A stretch of 64,000 bases of DNA from 'Nostoc azollae' 0708 (GCF_000196515.1 NC_014248.1:1597501-1661500); one strand, 5' to 3'. Numbered from the stretch's first letter, positions 30,007 to 40,430 are shown. Program-made: numbers and translations. Notes: a model not told the origin generated them from the sequence alone.

Positions 30007-30348
30007 AAGATCTCCATAGGTGTTGGGAATTAGAAAGAAGAATTTTACATCAACTTTTCTTGCTATCCTCAGCCACCATACCAATGGTAATTTTACTGCG
30101 TTAAATGAGATTTATTACCGTTAATTAATTTTCTTAATCTAGTGGTAAAAACTAGGATTATTCATCAGGGTTTCCTAAATTAGATAAATATTGATAATTG
30201 GCGATTTTTTTAGGACTTATCGCCAAAAAAATGAACTATATGGAGCAGGAGTCAGGAGTCAGGATATCGCCACGTTCCACGATTAGAAGAAACAAGAAAG
30301 AATTAATCTTTCCCCCTGCTCTCTTACCTGTGACCTGTCACCTGTCAC

Positions 30349-31971
30349 CTATTCCCACTCGATAGTTCCCGGTGGCTTGGAAGTGATGTCATAAACCACA
30401 CGGTTAACGCCTTTTACCTCATTGACGATTCTGTTAGAAATTCCTTCTAGGACATCGTAAGGTACACGGGCCCAGTCTGCTGTCATCCCATCTTCACTGG
30501 TGACAATCCGTAAAACTATGGGGTAAGCGTAGGTACGCTTATCACCCATTACGCCTACACTCCGAATTGGTAATAATACGGCAAATGCTTGCCAATAGTC
30601 ATGATACAAGCCGCACTGATTGATTTCTTGGCGGACAATTAAATCAGCATCGCGTAAAATATTTAACCCTTCGGCTGTGACTTTGCCTAAGATACGAATT
30701 GCTAAACCGGGGCCGGGGAAGGGTTGTCTTTGGACAATTTCTTCTGGTAAACCAATGGAACGACCTACTTTACGGACTTCATCTTTAAAAAGTTTGCGCA
30801 AGGGTTCAACGAGTTTAAATCTGAGGTCTTTGGGTAAACCACCAACATTGTGATGACTCTTAATTTTTACTGCTACTCGTTCGCCGGTTTTGGGGTCAAC
30901 ATTAGTATCAGCAGATTCAATCACATCAGGATAGAGAGTACCTTGAGCTAAATAGTCAAAGTGACCGAGTTTTTTGGAGGTTTCTTCAAATACGCGTATA
31001 AATTCATGGCCGATGCGACGGCGTTTTTCTTCGGGGTCTATGATATCAGCAATAGCTTTAATAAAGCGATCGCGAGCATTGACATATTCCACCGGAATAT
31101 GAAACTGTTCTTGGAATAGTTTGAGTAATCTTTCAGGCTCTAACTTACGCATGAAGCCTTGGTCGATAAAGACACAAGTTAGCTGTTCACCAATGGCTTT
31201 ATACAGCAAAAATGCCAGAGTGGAAGAATCTACACCCCCAGAAAGAGCCAATAATACGCGCTTCTCACCAACTCTAGCGCGAATTTCCCGAATTGATTCT
31301 TCCACAAAAGCTGCTGTTGTCCAGGTGGGTTCACAGTCGCAGATGTGGTAAACAAAGTTACGAATTAATGCTATTCCACCAAGGGAATGCACCACTTCTG
31401 GATGGAACTGTACACCATAAAGTTTCTTGTCATGGTCAGCAATAGCAGCACAGGGAGTATTTTCTGTATGTGCCAATAGTTCAAATCCAGATGGCATTTT
31501 TGTGACTGAATCGCCATGACTCATCCACATTGTTGTGCCATCTTCAACATTAGTTAGCAAATCGGTGGGATCATCTATATATAATGGTGCTTTGCCGTAT
31601 TCACCTCGCTCAGCTTTGGTGACTTCCCCACCTAGTTGGTTCACCATCAACTGCATTCCATAGCATACACCTAAGATGGGCATTCCCAAATTCCAGATTT
31701 CTGGGTCACAATGGGGCGCATAATCGCTATATACTGAATTTGGCCCACCAGACAAGATAATTCCCTTGGGATTTAATTGGCGTAAATGTTCTGCTGTGGT
31801 GCGATAGGAGAGAACTTCAGAATATACTTGAGTCTCACGGATACGCCGAGCGATTAGTTCAGAATATTGAGAACCAAAGTCTAAAATAACAATTATTTGG
31901 CGATTAATAGCCCCCAAATTTTCTTGTACTTGAGGTGCTTGTTTGGTTGGTAGAGTCACCGCTGTATTCAT
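30349..31971 (-). CDS. guaA: GMP synthase (glutamine-hydrolysing)
   Basis: Converts XMP to GMP using glutamine and ATP. 540 residues. N-terminal class-I glutaminase: nucleophile Cys103 in GVCYGMQLM and the HPEV triad element. ATP pyrophosphatase: PP-loop [15 protein letters not shown]-terminal dimerisation domain ends with the invariant [15 protein letters not shown]1 octamer lies inside. Full length and clean, essential for purine synthesis. cbiD is upstream on the same strand, 217 bp away. Confidence 0.98.
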   Translation of the reverse strand: MNTAVTLPTKQAPQVQENLGAINRQIIVILDFGSQYSELIARRIRETQVYSEVLSYRTTAEHLRQLNPKGIILSGGPNSVYSDYAPHCDPEIWNLGMPILGVCYGMQLMVNQLGGEVTKAERGEYGKAPLYIDDPTDLLTNVEDGTTMWMSHGDSVTKMPSGFELLAHTENTPCAAIADHDKKLYGVQFHPEVVHSLGGIALIRNFVYHICDCEPTWTTAAFVEESIREIRARVGEKRVLLALSGGVDSSTLAFLLYKAIGEQLTCVFIDQGFMRKLEPERLLKLFQEQFHIPVEYVNARDRFIKAIADIIDPEEKRRRIGHEFIRVFEETSKKLGHFDYLAQGTLYPDVIESADTNVDPKTGERVAVKIKSHHNVGGLPKDLRFKLVEPLRKLFKDEVRKVGRSIGLPEEIVQRQPFPGPGLAIRILGKVTAEGLNILRDADLIVRQEINQCGLYHDYWQAFAVLLPIRSVGVMGDKRTYAYPIVLRIVTSEDGMTADWARVPYDVLEGISNRIVNEVKGVNRVVYDITSKPPGTIEWE

Positions 31972-32188
31972 TATGTCGAGAGTGTGTCTTTAAAGATAAA
32001 ACGTGATTAGCACTTCTGGCTTTTTAGGCTAGGCTAGTAATGGTCAAAAAACCCTAATATCCTACCTAATATATAGACGCGACTGCTACCGCGTCCGTTG
32101 ATCCGACAAATTTGGCTTGTATTAAAAGCTATAATGATCTACTGAAAAAGATTATTTATTTGGTTTATTTATGATAATTCATAATAAG

Positions 32189-33304
32189 TTAACACAATTT
32201 TTCCATTAAAATACAACCAATTTTACTCTTGACGATAATTTCTCGATCGCGATCAAAAAGAACTGAACCACAAAGTGTTGTGACTGTAACCCTCTCACTG
32301 TGGCTTTTAAGATATTCTTGGCAACGGATATCAATGGTTTCGGCAATGGTGCTATAAACTTGATTTACCCAATTACTGCCAGTATTACTGTCTAGCGAAT
32401 GGAGGTGTTTTAATGCAGCTTCAGCAGTGGCGCTGTAAAATACTACTTCTACATTTGAAGGTTGTAAACCTGCGATCGCACAATGGGCTGCTAGAATTTC
32501 CCGTCGGCCATCAGCTAAGTGATGATGGGTGTGAAAAATCCCTCCTGCCAGTTTCATCAGCTTACCGTGATAACCAAACAATAAAATTTCCTTAACCCCT
32601 AAAATATGAGCTTCCACTAACATTGGTCCTAACCAGTTAGCAGTTTTTACCAACCTTTCAGGGTTAATGCCCAATCTTGCTGCGAAATCCAAGCCATTTT
32701 CACCAATACAGAAAACTAAACTCTCAAACCGACTGGCTTTAGTTTGTAAATCAGCACGAAAAGCTGTTAATTGATTTGGTGTACTCAAAGGTTGAGAAAT
32801 ACCTGTTGTTCCCAACAAAGAAAGACCTTCGACTACACCAAAAGCAGAATTAGAAGTTCTGACAGCGAGGGAGCGCCCTTCGGGTAAAATAATTGTGACT
32901 GTGATTTTTTCCCTAGGTGCTAACAGCCGTTGCAAATTTTCTGTTAATAATCTCTGAGCATAACCATAAATTGCTGCTTTCCCTTCACCATTAAGTTGCT
33001 TGCCAATCCCCTCTCCCCCCTGAATAATTACTGACTCCCCATATCCCTCATACCATCCCACCATCGCCCAAATCGGTGTATTTTTAGTCAAATCCAAGTT
33101 ATCACCAGGATCACTTCGAGTAATAGCCAAAGCCGAATTTTCAGATATTCCTGCTACCTGTTCAATTGGTATTTCTGCTATTTCGGCTGGTAAAATCAAA
33201 TCAACAGTAGTTATGTTCAGAGGTTGACGATAACGTAACCAATGTAAAGCAGCAACAGCCGCAGCACAAGCGAAAACCGGCAGAGTGTATCCAGATCTGG
33301 ACAT
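32189..33304 (-). CDS. cbiD: Cobalt-precorrin-5B C1-methyltransferase
   Basis: Catalyses C1 methylation of the corrin ring in the cobalt-early (anaerobic) pathway of cobalamin synthesis. 371 residues starting MSRSGYTLPVFACAAAVAAL, then TTVDLILPAEIAEIPIEQV, GGEGIGKQLNGEGKAAI, GVVEGLSLLGTTGISQPLS, CIGENGLDFAARLGI and LLFGYHGKLMKLAGGIFHTH, the highly diagnostic CbiD core. Intact. Together with cobK it indicates a retained corrin pathway, although the CobO-like gene at 2176 is dead. Confidence 0.95.
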   Translation of the reverse strand: MSRSGYTLPVFACAAAVAALHWLRYRQPLNITTVDLILPAEIAEIPIEQVAGISENSALAITRSDPGDNLDLTKNTPIWAMVGWYEGYGESVIIQGGEGIGKQLNGEGKAAIYGYAQRLLTENLQRLLAPREKITVTIILPEGRSLAVRTSNSAFGVVEGLSLLGTTGISQPLSTPNQLTAFRADLQTKASRFESLVFCIGENGLDFAARLGINPERLVKTANWLGPMLVEAHILGVKEILLFGYHGKLMKLAGGIFHTHHHLADGRREILAAHCAIAGLQPSNVEVVFYSATAEAALKHLHSLDSNTGSNWVNQVYSTIAETIDIRCQEYLKSHSERVTVTTLCGSVLFDRDREIIVKSKIGCILMEKLC

Positions 33305-33388
33305 AAAAATTCAAAATGCTTCTTTCAGAAGAGCTAAGCTAACAAAATAGTGCTTCCAGCAGGCTGAGCCAACAAAATTCAAAAGGGT
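33305..33388 (-). repeat. Repeat family B, copy 4 (partial)
   Basis: Carries the inverse of the family interior (ATGCTTCTTTCAGAAGAGCT, AGTGCTTCCAGCAGGCTGAG, CAACAAAATTCAAAA) without the outer TAGTAC ends. It lies between cbiD and the 99-aa gene. Confidence 0.8.
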
Positions 33389-33456
33389 TATTAGATTTTA
33401 TCCCCTCCTCGCCTTCCCCTTCCCCTTCTTCTGATCCGCCTTCTACCTCCTGCCTC

Positions 33457-33756
33457 TTAAATTCCTACTTCTAATAACAAAGCTTCCATTGCTTCCCAAG
33501 AAATGCCTTGTTGAATATAACGGGGTGATTCAGGATTATAAGGACTAGCTATGCGGTCAATGCTGATAATTTTTGCTTCATCTGGTAATACAGGTACATC
33601 TGGATCAAATGCCGTTGATTGCATTAAAGAACTAGAAAAGCCCTTAAAAACTGCAATTTTATCTTGGTCATCAGCAATACTTATAGACACTAGTAGAACT
33701 TCTTGAGGTCGTTTGACAGTATATTGTTCCAGCCTTTTACCGATTGAATTATCCAT
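33457..33756 (-). CDS. 99-aa hypothetical protein, source of a duplicated segment
   Basis: Begins MDNSIGKRLEQYTVKRPQEV (ATG 33756, after an AT-rich leader), then LLVSISIADDQDKIAVFKGF, FDPDVPVLPDE, SIDRIASPYNPESPRYI and QQGISWEAMEALLLEVGI. No known motif; acidic and soluble. It sits 82 bp downstream of the DUF3177-like gene on the same strand. A 351-bp segment spanning this gene and its flanks recurs at 51576-51926 inside phnC, where the start codon region is deleted. Function unknown, real gene likely. Confidence 0.7.
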   Translation of the reverse strand: MDNSIGKRLEQYTVKRPQEVLLVSISIADDQDKIAVFKGFSSSLMQSTAFDPDVPVLPDEAKIISIDRIASPYNPESPRYIQQGISWEAMEALLLEVGI

Positions 33757-33838
33757 CAAAAAAATAAAGTACAAGTTAGTTGATTATTTGCAGTATTATC
33801 ATTAACTCGACAATTAACCTGTATACTTTATCTTTTTT

Positions 33839-34429
33839 TTATTGTGTTGCGGAACGTCCCTTTTTCCCTAGCTTTATCATTACAAAATAGCTTAAGTAAG
33901 CCACATAAACTATTAAAGCTATTATTCCCAGAAAACCTAAAAGGGCTGGTTTACTATTATGATGAAAATAGTCTTTAAACATTAATGGTGCTTCTAGCCA
34001 AACGCTACAATAGGGGGTTTTGAGGGCATTTCCTGAAAAACCACAACCCACAAAAGGTGCAAAGCCTATTATACCTAAAGCGCAGTAAAGAGTCATTGCC
34101 CAGCGCCAAGATGTGAACACAAATTTTAATAGACTATTTGGTTGATACTCGATTTCATCATTGAGATCCACCCAAAACCATAGGGATATGGGAATCAGAA
34201 AACGAGCTATTAAGCCAGAGATAAAACTTACTGCCATGCCGCCAATCATCAAGTAAGCTGTGATTGCTAATAGACTCGCTACTCGCCAGTAAATCATTAA
34301 CAAGCGATGTATTCCTTCTGATTGTTGCACGAATGCCCAAATTAGGAGAATTAGGGGAATAATTAAGGCAAATAATAACGTTAATCTATAATCCATCCAG
34401 ACGTAAGGGCGAAACCAAATTTGTGGCAT
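33839..34429 (-). CDS. DUF3177-like multi-pass membrane protein
   Basis: 196 residues: MPQIWFRPYVWMDYRLTLLF start, then hydrophobic segments at about 16-33, 45-62, 66-85, 108-127 and 165-188. LMIYWRVASLLAITAYLMIG and FSGNALKTPYCSVWLEAPL with a conserved Cys pair are typical of a cyanobacteria-specific family usually called DUF3177. Its role is unknown. Stop TAA at 33839-33841; the duplicated segment in phnC begins exactly here. Confidence 0.8.
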   Translation of the reverse strand: MPQIWFRPYVWMDYRLTLLFALIIPLILLIWAFVQQSEGIHRLLMIYWRVASLLAITAYLMIGGMAVSFISGLIARFLIPISLWFWVDLNDEIEYQPNSLLKFVFTSWRWAMTLYCALGIIGFAPFVGCGFSGNALKTPYCSVWLEAPLMFKDYFHHNSKPALLGFLGIIALIVYVAYLSYFVMIKLGKKGRSATQ

Positions 34430-34838
34430 AATTTCTGTCAGTTGATCAATGATAAATTTACAGCAGAATTCAGAACTAAGGAGTCAAACCCCTTTTAGAG
34501 GATCTTTGAAAAGTTAGAAAAGGTATAATTTGTCGTTCTGTATCCCTTCGGGACACTGAGTGAAGGTGAAGCGTGGCGGAGGTTCTAGAATCTAGGGGTT
34601 GACCGGATCACTCTGAGATGCTTCACTTCGCTGCGCTATGTACCGTGCGGGAAGCAAGCTACAGCATAAATTTTCAACCACCCTCTTATTCTTGATAGAG
34701 CAACGTAGTGTATGGCTAACCTTAGGCTAGAGCCACTTTTTAATTTAAATTTTGTACTTCATTTACCTAGAATCTGCTTTACTTATTTGTTACTTGATTG
34801 ATAAAATCTTTCAATAGAGTTTGCTGCTGATATAGTAT
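34430..34838. other. Gene-free interval with GC-rich patches
   Basis: No reliable frame. ATCCCTTCGGGACACTG (about 34541) matches the flank of repeat B copy 1, and several GAAG/CTTC-rich arms such as GATGCTTCACTTCGCTGCGC are present. It probably consists of eroded repeat material. Confidence 0.4.
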
Positions 34839-34986
34839 AGTACGGCGTAAATAAACCAACCATTTAAATCTCTGAAAAGCTAACGCCCTATACATTTTGA
34901 ACTTTGTTGGCTCAGCCTGCTGGAAGCACTATTTTGTTAGCTTAGCTCTTCTGAAAGAAGCATTTTTAATTCACGGCGGTACTAGC
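34839..34986 (+). repeat. MITE-like repeat family B, copy 2
   Basis: AGTACGGCGTAAATAAACCA at the left, ATTCACGGCGGTACTAGC at the right, interior GTTGGCTCAGCCTGCTGGAA and AGCTCTTCTGAAAGAAGCAT. 148 bp, the cleanest copy in the window. Confidence 0.88.
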
Positions 34987-35351
34987 TTTGAATAAGTAAG
35001 TGGGTGGGTAAATTTTATAGTTTACTCCTATATTTTGGGAAAAAAAGTAAGCAACATTTACGTTTGTAGCTGATATTCTGCTCTTGTCTCTAAATACTAT
35101 CAGGGTGAATTTAGATTTACCCTGATCTGCTGAGAATTGAGCATACCCAGATTCAGGTAGATTTTTGCAGCCTTTATGGGATTTTGGTTGCTTTTTCCCT
35201 CTATAAACTTGCTTTTTGCCCAGATTCACAGATTATCTAGGAAAAATGCGAGATTTATAGGGGAATCTACTGGAAGCGCAAGATGTTCAGATTATAGATA
35301 TTGATTGCTTGCCGACTAGACTAAAAAGAAAAGCCGTTAGCTCAATTTCTA

Positions 35352-35594
35352 TTAGTCTTCGTAAACCCGGCATTCATCTGCGTCTGGGTTAGCATCACAG
35401 TATTTTTCTAGGGAGTTTTTGGGCTTGCTTTGACGCTGATGGGAAGCTTCCGCTTGCAACTCTTCGACGGCATCCCAAGCAGCAGCACATTCTCCGGAGT
35501 TGCCACCTGAAACATCACAGACAGCACGGGCTTGTTCAATTTCTTCTTGAATCTGTTCTTGGATGTTGTTTGTTTTTTCTGTAATATTGGTCAT
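35352..35594 (-). CDS. cp12: Calvin-cycle regulator CP12
   Basis: An intrinsically disordered 80-residue protein that, when oxidised in the dark, binds GAPDH and phosphoribulokinase and switches off the Calvin cycle. Both redox pairs are present, Cys26/Cys36 and Cys66/Cys75, as are the AWDAVEEL core (39-46) and the C-terminal DADECRVYED GAPDH-binding tail. Full length, clean start. Monocistronic as far as visible. Confidence 0.97.
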   Translation of the reverse strand: MTNITEKTNNIQEQIQEEIEQARAVCDVSGGNSGECAAAWDAVEELQAEASHQRQSKPKNSLEKYCDANPDADECRVYED

Positions 35595-35846
35595 TACGTT
35601 AATCTCGCTATGTATTGTTTATACCAGTGTCAAGAAAACAAAAATTGCTATTTTTGCTCTATTACTCGCTTACTATTCTAACCACTGAGCCGTTCAGTTC
35701 GTATTTCACCCTCATAATCAATAAGTAATACAGCAAATTACTTCATTTGTACCGTGTTTCTGTTAATGTTTTAAGATTTTATGGTGACAGGTCTACAGAA
35801 AAGGAATCATACAATAATATATTTAGATTCATCAGAAGTCAGGAGT

Positions 35847-35879
35847 CAGTAGAAACGTTTCGTCGGAACGTTTCTACTG
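35847..35879. terminator. 13-bp hairpin in the CP12-FIST spacer
   Basis: CAGTAGAAACGTT-tcgtcgg-AACGTTTCTACTG, next to TCAGGAG heptamers. No T-run; more likely a repeat palindrome than a terminator. A related palindrome (GTAGAG...CTCTAC) is at 45738-45766. The rest of 35595-36048 is AT-rich without recognisable features except the FIST leader. Confidence 0.55.
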
Positions 35880-36048
35880 TAGCCAGAAGGCAGCTATGCT
35901 GGAGATAATACATTTTTATCCCCATTTCCTCAAACCATAAACCCTAAACCCCACATCCTTAACCCTTGTCCTGATAACTAAACTCCACACCGTACAGTCC
36001 TGAATAAGATACATTTCCAGCCTCAACATAAAGAGAATTCCAAAACTC

Positions 36049-37263
36049 ATGGCAGATAAAATGCAGTGGGCAAATGCCCTATCAACCCATCATTCTTTGG
36101 AAACAGCTGTTACAGATGTGGTACAACAAGCTGTTTCATCTTTAACAGCACCTGCTGATTTAGGGCTGGTGTTCATTTCGTCTGCTTTTACAAGTGAGTA
36201 TTCCCGACTTTTACCGTTGCTGACTGAAAAACTATCAGTACCTATGCTGATTGGCTGTAGTGCTGCGGGTGTAGTTGGTACAAAATCAGGGAATAAAACT
36301 CAAGAAATCGAGTCTGAACCAGCTATCAGCTTGACTTTAGCTCATTTACCCGGTGTGGATATTCGAGCTTTTCATATTCTGGGTGATCAGTTGCCTGATT
36401 TGGATTGTTCACCGGATGCTTGGATTGATTTAGTTGGTGTGCTGCCATCATCTGCACCCCAGTTTATTTTGTTGTCTAGTGCTTTTTCGTCAGGAACTAA
36501 TGATCTGTTGCAGGGGTTGGATTTTGCTTATCCTAGTTCGGTGATTGTGGGGGGACAGGCCAGCGGTGGTTTTGTGAGCGATCGCATTGCTCTATTTTGT
36601 AATGATCGCCTGTATCGTCAGGGTACGGTGGGTTTGGCTTTAAGCGGTGATATTGTCCTGGAAACTATTGTTGCTCAAGGATGCCGACCAATTGGTGAAC
36701 TATTACAGGTGACTAAAGCTGAACGCAATATTATTTTGGAGTTGGATGAACAAGTACCTTTGGTGGTGCTGCGGAATTTGATCAGTAGTCTCAGTGAAGA
36801 GGAGAAGATGCTAACACAGCATTCTTTGTTTGTGGGTTTGGCAATGAATGAGTTTCAACTTTCTTTAAAGCAAGGTGATTTTTTAATTCGCAATTTACTG
36901 GGAGTAGATCCATCCGCTGGAGCGATCGCTATTGGTGATCGCGTGCGTCCTGGTCAAAGGTTACAATTCCACCTCCGTGATGCTCAAGCCTCGGCTGAAG
37001 ACCTAGAATTGATTTTACAAGAATATCAAGAACAAAGCACTAGTGGCTCTTCTCCTTTGGCTGCACTTATGTTTAGTTGTGTCGGACGTGGTGCAGGACT
37101 CTACGGTAAAGCAAATTTTGATTCTGAGTTATTTAAGCGTTACTTTCACGATATCCCCATGGGTGGTTATTTCTGCGCTGGTGAAATTGGCCCTGTGAGT
37201 GGCAGAACTTTCCTTCATGGTTATACTTCAGTTTTTGCAATTTGCCGACAGCGTAATTCGTAA
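36049..37263 (+). CDS. FIST-domain sensory protein
   Basis: 404 residues made of FIST N (about 20-215) and FIST C (about 225-385) domains, proposed sensors of small ligands such as amino acids. Recognisable: TAPADLGLVFISSAF, VPMLIGCSAAGVVG, FILLSSAFSSGTNDLLQGL, VIVGGQASGG, and in the C-domain AALMFSCVGRGAGLYG, GGYFCAGEIGPVSGRTFLHG. No output domain is fused, so it presumably acts on a partner. Two HIP1 sites are inside. Intact. Confidence 0.9.
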   Translation: MADKMQWANALSTHHSLETAVTDVVQQAVSSLTAPADLGLVFISSAFTSEYSRLLPLLTEKLSVPMLIGCSAAGVVGTKSGNKTQEIESEPAISLTLAHLPGVDIRAFHILGDQLPDLDCSPDAWIDLVGVLPSSAPQFILLSSAFSSGTNDLLQGLDFAYPSSVIVGGQASGGFVSDRIALFCNDRLYRQGTVGLALSGDIVLETIVAQGCRPIGELLQVTKAERNIILELDEQVPLVVLRNLISSLSEEEKMLTQHSLFVGLAMNEFQLSLKQGDFLIRNLLGVDPSAGAIAIGDRVRPGQRLQFHLRDAQASAEDLELILQEYQEQSTSGSSPLAALMFSCVGRGAGLYGKANFDSELFKRYFHDIPMGGYFCAGEIGPVSGRTFLHGYTSVFAICRQRNS

Positions 37264-37331
37264 TAATGCCTCTGGCTCCCGTGAGGGATACGTAATTTTC
37301 TCCTCTGCTCCTCTGCTCCTCTGCTCCCCAA

Positions 37332-38441
37332 TCACCAATCACCAATCACCAATCTACTATTGTTATCAATGGGGGTAGTATGACCAGTTTGAGTGATTGC
37401 CCCATATTTCTGAATGTAGCGACGTACTTCTAGGGGAAGTTCAGGATAATCTAAGACTCCATCGCCATCGGCAATGGTAGCCCAAAAGTCACGCAAATCG
37501 GGAGCTAGTTCTTGTGCTTGGGCTAATGGCAGGTTTAAGGGTGGTAGGGTGAGTAATTTGATCAGGAAGGGATATGAGCGATCGCCCATCCATTGTCTTG
37601 ATGACTGTTGTAAATCAGGGAAATCTGGTACTGATTCAACACGATGAGATACAATCTGTAACCATTCCCTACCGATATGATCTCGCTGAAACTCCAGAAC
37701 CCGATAAGGATGGGGATAGCTTACTAATGAACCGGTGGTAATATCATAAACTCCATCTGCACAAGCTACGTCCTGAACGTGCAAATGCCCGGTGAATACT
37801 AATCTCACTCCATACTTACACAACAAATCGAGAAGTTCTAGTGCATTTCCTAGCATATAGCGACTTGCCATGGGATGATCTGATTGATTAGGCAGGTGCT
37901 CAACTATATTATGATGTATGATTACCAAAACTAATTCATCAGTAACTGCTGCTAACTCTGCTTCTAACCATCTGAATTGGTTACCATCCAATCTGCCTAT
38001 CTGCTTACCTTTCTGATCATAGGAATTAGAATTTAACCCAATCAGTCTTACTCCTGGTAGGATTTGATGATTGTAGTAACATTGATCTGGATTTTTATAA
38101 CCAAACTGACGGTAATAATGGGGAAAATCTCCAAAAGCAATAGATTGTTCATTTGCTATTAATACCGGAACATCATGATTACCAGGAACAACATAGACTG
38201 GAAAAGGTAGTTGAGATAACCTTGTTTGTAACCAGGCATGGTTTTCTGGTTCACCATGTTGGGTTAAGTCTCCGGGGATCAAAAGAAAATCTAAATCAAG
38301 TTGTGTTAAATGTTCTAGTACACTTTCAAAGGCTGGGATACTAACTTCCACTAAATGAAATCGGCTGGGATGCTCCCATATTGTGTGGGGAAGACCAATG
38401 TGTAGGTCACTAACTATGGCAAAGCGAAAGTTGATATCCAT
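37332..38441 (-). CDS. Calcineurin-like metallophosphoesterase
   Basis: 369 residues with the full set of phosphoesterase motifs: SDLHIG (10-15), IPGDLTQHGEPEN, VPGNHDVP, VIIHHNIVEH and FTGHLHVQD. These give a binuclear metal centre as in CpdA/GpdQ-type cyclic nucleotide or diester phosphodiesterases. A C-terminal extension of about 100 residues follows, ending in a polar tail encoded by TTGGTGATTGG repeats, which suggests the original stop was lost or the repeat extended the frame. Substrate not deducible. Confidence 0.85.
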   Translation of the reverse strand: MDINFRFAIVSDLHIGLPHTIWEHPSRFHLVEVSIPAFESVLEHLTQLDLDFLLIPGDLTQHGEPENHAWLQTRLSQLPFPVYVVPGNHDVPVLIANEQSIAFGDFPHYYRQFGYKNPDQCYYNHQILPGVRLIGLNSNSYDQKGKQIGRLDGNQFRWLEAELAAVTDELVLVIIHHNIVEHLPNQSDHPMASRYMLGNALELLDLLCKYGVRLVFTGHLHVQDVACADGVYDITTGSLVSYPHPYRVLEFQRDHIGREWLQIVSHRVESVPDFPDLQQSSRQWMGDRSYPFLIKLLTLPPLNLPLAQAQELAPDLRDFWATIADGDGVLDYPELPLEVRRYIQKYGAITQTGHTTPIDNNSRLVIGDW

Positions 38442-38508
38442 TAGATTTAAGAAAATGTTAAAAGCAGAAGTGCAAATACTCTTTTCTCAAAAGTATACCT
38501 CTTGCTTT

Positions 38509-38534
38509 GTCTGACTGCGTAGCAGCAGTCAGAC
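38509..38534. terminator. Hairpin upstream of trmB
   Basis: GTCTGACTGC-gtagca-GCAGTCAGAC, a 10-bp perfect stem followed by TTAATATTT. It lies between divergent genes, so it is possibly a repeat palindrome or part of the trmB leader. Confidence 0.5.
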
Positions 38535-38588
38535 TTAATATTTATACACATTTATGTTTAATTTTGTTAACCTAAAGGAGAGTTAATT

Positions 38589-39224
38589 TTGCCTTTGATT
38601 CGAGTGCGTCAGCACGTTAACCCACTAGCGAGAAAGTTTCAAACCCCAGTTGATCCCCTAGAATGGGGAAAAGTTTATACACAGCCAAATCAACCCCTAC
38701 ATTTAGATATTGGGTGTGCCAGAGGCAGGTTTTTACTACAGATGGCACCAATAGAACCGAACTGGAATTTTTTGGGTTTGGAAATTCGTGAACCTTTGGT
38801 AGAGGAAGCGAATAGGTTGCGTTCTGAGTTGGGTTTAAGCAATTTGCATTATTTGTTTTGCAATGTAAATAATTCTTTAGCACCAATTTTATCTACTTTG
38901 GCATCAGGAATTTTACAGCGGGTAACAATTCAATTTCCTGATCCTTGGTTTAAAACTCGTCAGGCAAAACGACGTGTAGTGCAACCGGAATTAGTGACAG
39001 AATTAGCTAATTATTTGGCTGTGGGTGGGATTGTATTTTTGCAATCTGATCAGAAATTTATTGCTGTAGAGATGTGCGAGCACTTTAGTGAAAATCCGGC
39101 ATTTGCGAAAATGGGTACAGAGGAATGGTTAGCAGAAAATCCCCTTCCAGTTCCCACAGAACGCGAAATAGCAACACAAAAGAAGGCTGAACCTGTGTAT
39201 CGGGCTTTGTTTGTGAAACGTTGA
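38589..39224 (+). CDS. trmB: tRNA (guanine-N7)-methyltransferase
   Basis: Methylates G46 in the tRNA variable loop with S-adenosylmethionine. 211 residues. The start is TTG at 38589, with AAAGGAG eight bases upstream and the family N-terminus [17 protein letters not shown] directly following, so the rare TTG start is well supported. [14 protein letters not shown] is the SAM loop, [14 protein letters not shown] and [19 protein letters not shown] are the TrmB signatures. Intact. Confidence 0.95.
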   Translation: MPLIRVRQHVNPLARKFQTPVDPLEWGKVYTQPNQPLHLDIGCARGRFLLQMAPIEPNWNFLGLEIREPLVEEANRLRSELGLSNLHYLFCNVNNSLAPILSTLASGILQRVTIQFPDPWFKTRQAKRRVVQPELVTELANYLAVGGIVFLQSDQKFIAVEMCEHFSENPAFAKMGTEEWLAENPLPVPTEREIATQKKAEPVYRALFVKR

Positions 39225-39227
39225 CAT

Positions 39228-39510
39228 ACTCACCGACCTGAAGGTGCGGAGATTCTTGAGAGTTCATACTAACTTACTCTCTTTGTAGTCTGACAGTCAC
39301 TCCCTGTCCATTTAAGGTCGTGGCTATGCCCTATATTCATGTTTTGTTGGAGTATCCTCCGAAGCCTTCAATATCCCAAATAATTAGTTCTCTTAAAGGT
39401 TTGTCTAGCCCCGCTTCAGATATTATGTGGGGTTTGTATCTCCCGCACAACCTTTCTTGCATCCATTATGTCTTGCTTAAATCTGTAATGTTTGCAGCAA
39501 TTGTAAATTA
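39228..39510 (+). mobile_element. IS200/IS605 TnpA fossil
   Basis: Starts four bases after the trmB stop with CACCGACCTGAAGGTGCGG, an imperfect subterminal hairpin of the IS200/IS605 kind. The sequence IHVLLEYPPKPSISQIISSL plus KGLSS is the TnpA block DHVHVLxxxPPxxSISxxxxxLKG. A frameshift then gives RYYVG and a run to about 39500. The His-hydrophobic-His metal motif is lost (now YIHV) and the catalytic Tyr part is missing, so it is inactive. Confidence 0.8.
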
Positions 39511-39538
39511 TGTAAAAATGATAGCTAATGAATATCTT

Positions 39539-40430
39539 ATGAGTTGGAGTGCTGCATTACCAACTTTTTTCATTACTTTACGCGAAGGTGTAGAAGCTCC
39601 TTTAGTGGTGGGAATTGTCTTTGCTTGTTTACACATCGCTAGGTATATTTAGGTGTTATCAGTGGAGTAATAGCTAGTTTTTTTGTGGGGTTAATTCTTA
39701 ACTTAACCATCCAAGGATTACAAACCTCTGATTTGCGCTATGCACCAGTTTTCAAGAAGTTGATTTAAATGGGATTAGGGTTAATAGCAACTTCTATGCT
39801 GAGTTGGATATTAATTTGGATGACACAACAAGCAAAATTACTAAAAGCTGGAATCCAAAGTTCTGTAACTAGTGCTTTGGATGAGGACAAAAAAGCAGCT
39901 TGGGCAATTTTTAGCTTAATATTTATTGCAGTCTTCTGAGAAGGTTTAGAGACATACTTATTGTTGCCCAATTTCAATCTGGCTTAATACCTGTATTGGG
40001 AGCAATAGGAGGACTAACTATAGCAGTATTAATCGGAATGCTCTTATTTAAATGGATTATCCGCATTAACGTCAGCCAATTTTTCCAATTGATGGGGATA
40101 TTACTATTAATAATAGTCTCTGGTTTAGTAATTTCTGCTCTCCGTCATCTTGATGCCGCCGTCATGGCTTATAAGCAAATTAATGCTATTAAGATTTGTC
40201 AACAAGGAAGTAATGCTTGTATTTTAGGTTTGCAAATTTGGGATTTTTCTGAAATCTTACCTGATAAACAATTTCCTGGAATTTTGCTAAAAACCCTGTT
40301 TGCTTATAAGCAGAAATTTTATTTAGCACAAGCTTTAGGATATATACTATTTTGGTTGCTCATTAGTGGTTTATATTTCCGTAGTCTCAACCAACCTACA
40401 CCATTGAAACCAGTAACCGAAATTAATTAA
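39539..40430 (+). pseudogene. FTR1/EfeU-type iron permease, decayed
   Basis: The ATG at 39539 opens SWSAALPTFFITLREGVEAP, containing the first REGxE iron-binding motif, then LVVGIVFACLHIAR. After a frameshift near 39650 the frames change repeatedly. ATSMLSWILIWMTQQAKLL is preserved, and the second motif appears as EGLET near 39945, after a TGA where REGLE would begin. The last part (39996-40430) is open: GAIGGLTIAVLIGMLLFKWI and ISALRHLDAAVMAYKQINA. Adjacent to the IS200 fossil. Loss of a high-affinity iron importer. Confidence 0.85.

Noticed and set aside
34966-35229. 87-codon minus-strand ORF
   Set aside because: Starts in a plausible basic region (MNLGKKQVYRGKKQPKSHKG) but ends inside repeat B copy 2 and has no recognisable family. 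It may be a transposase shred; not supportable as a gene.
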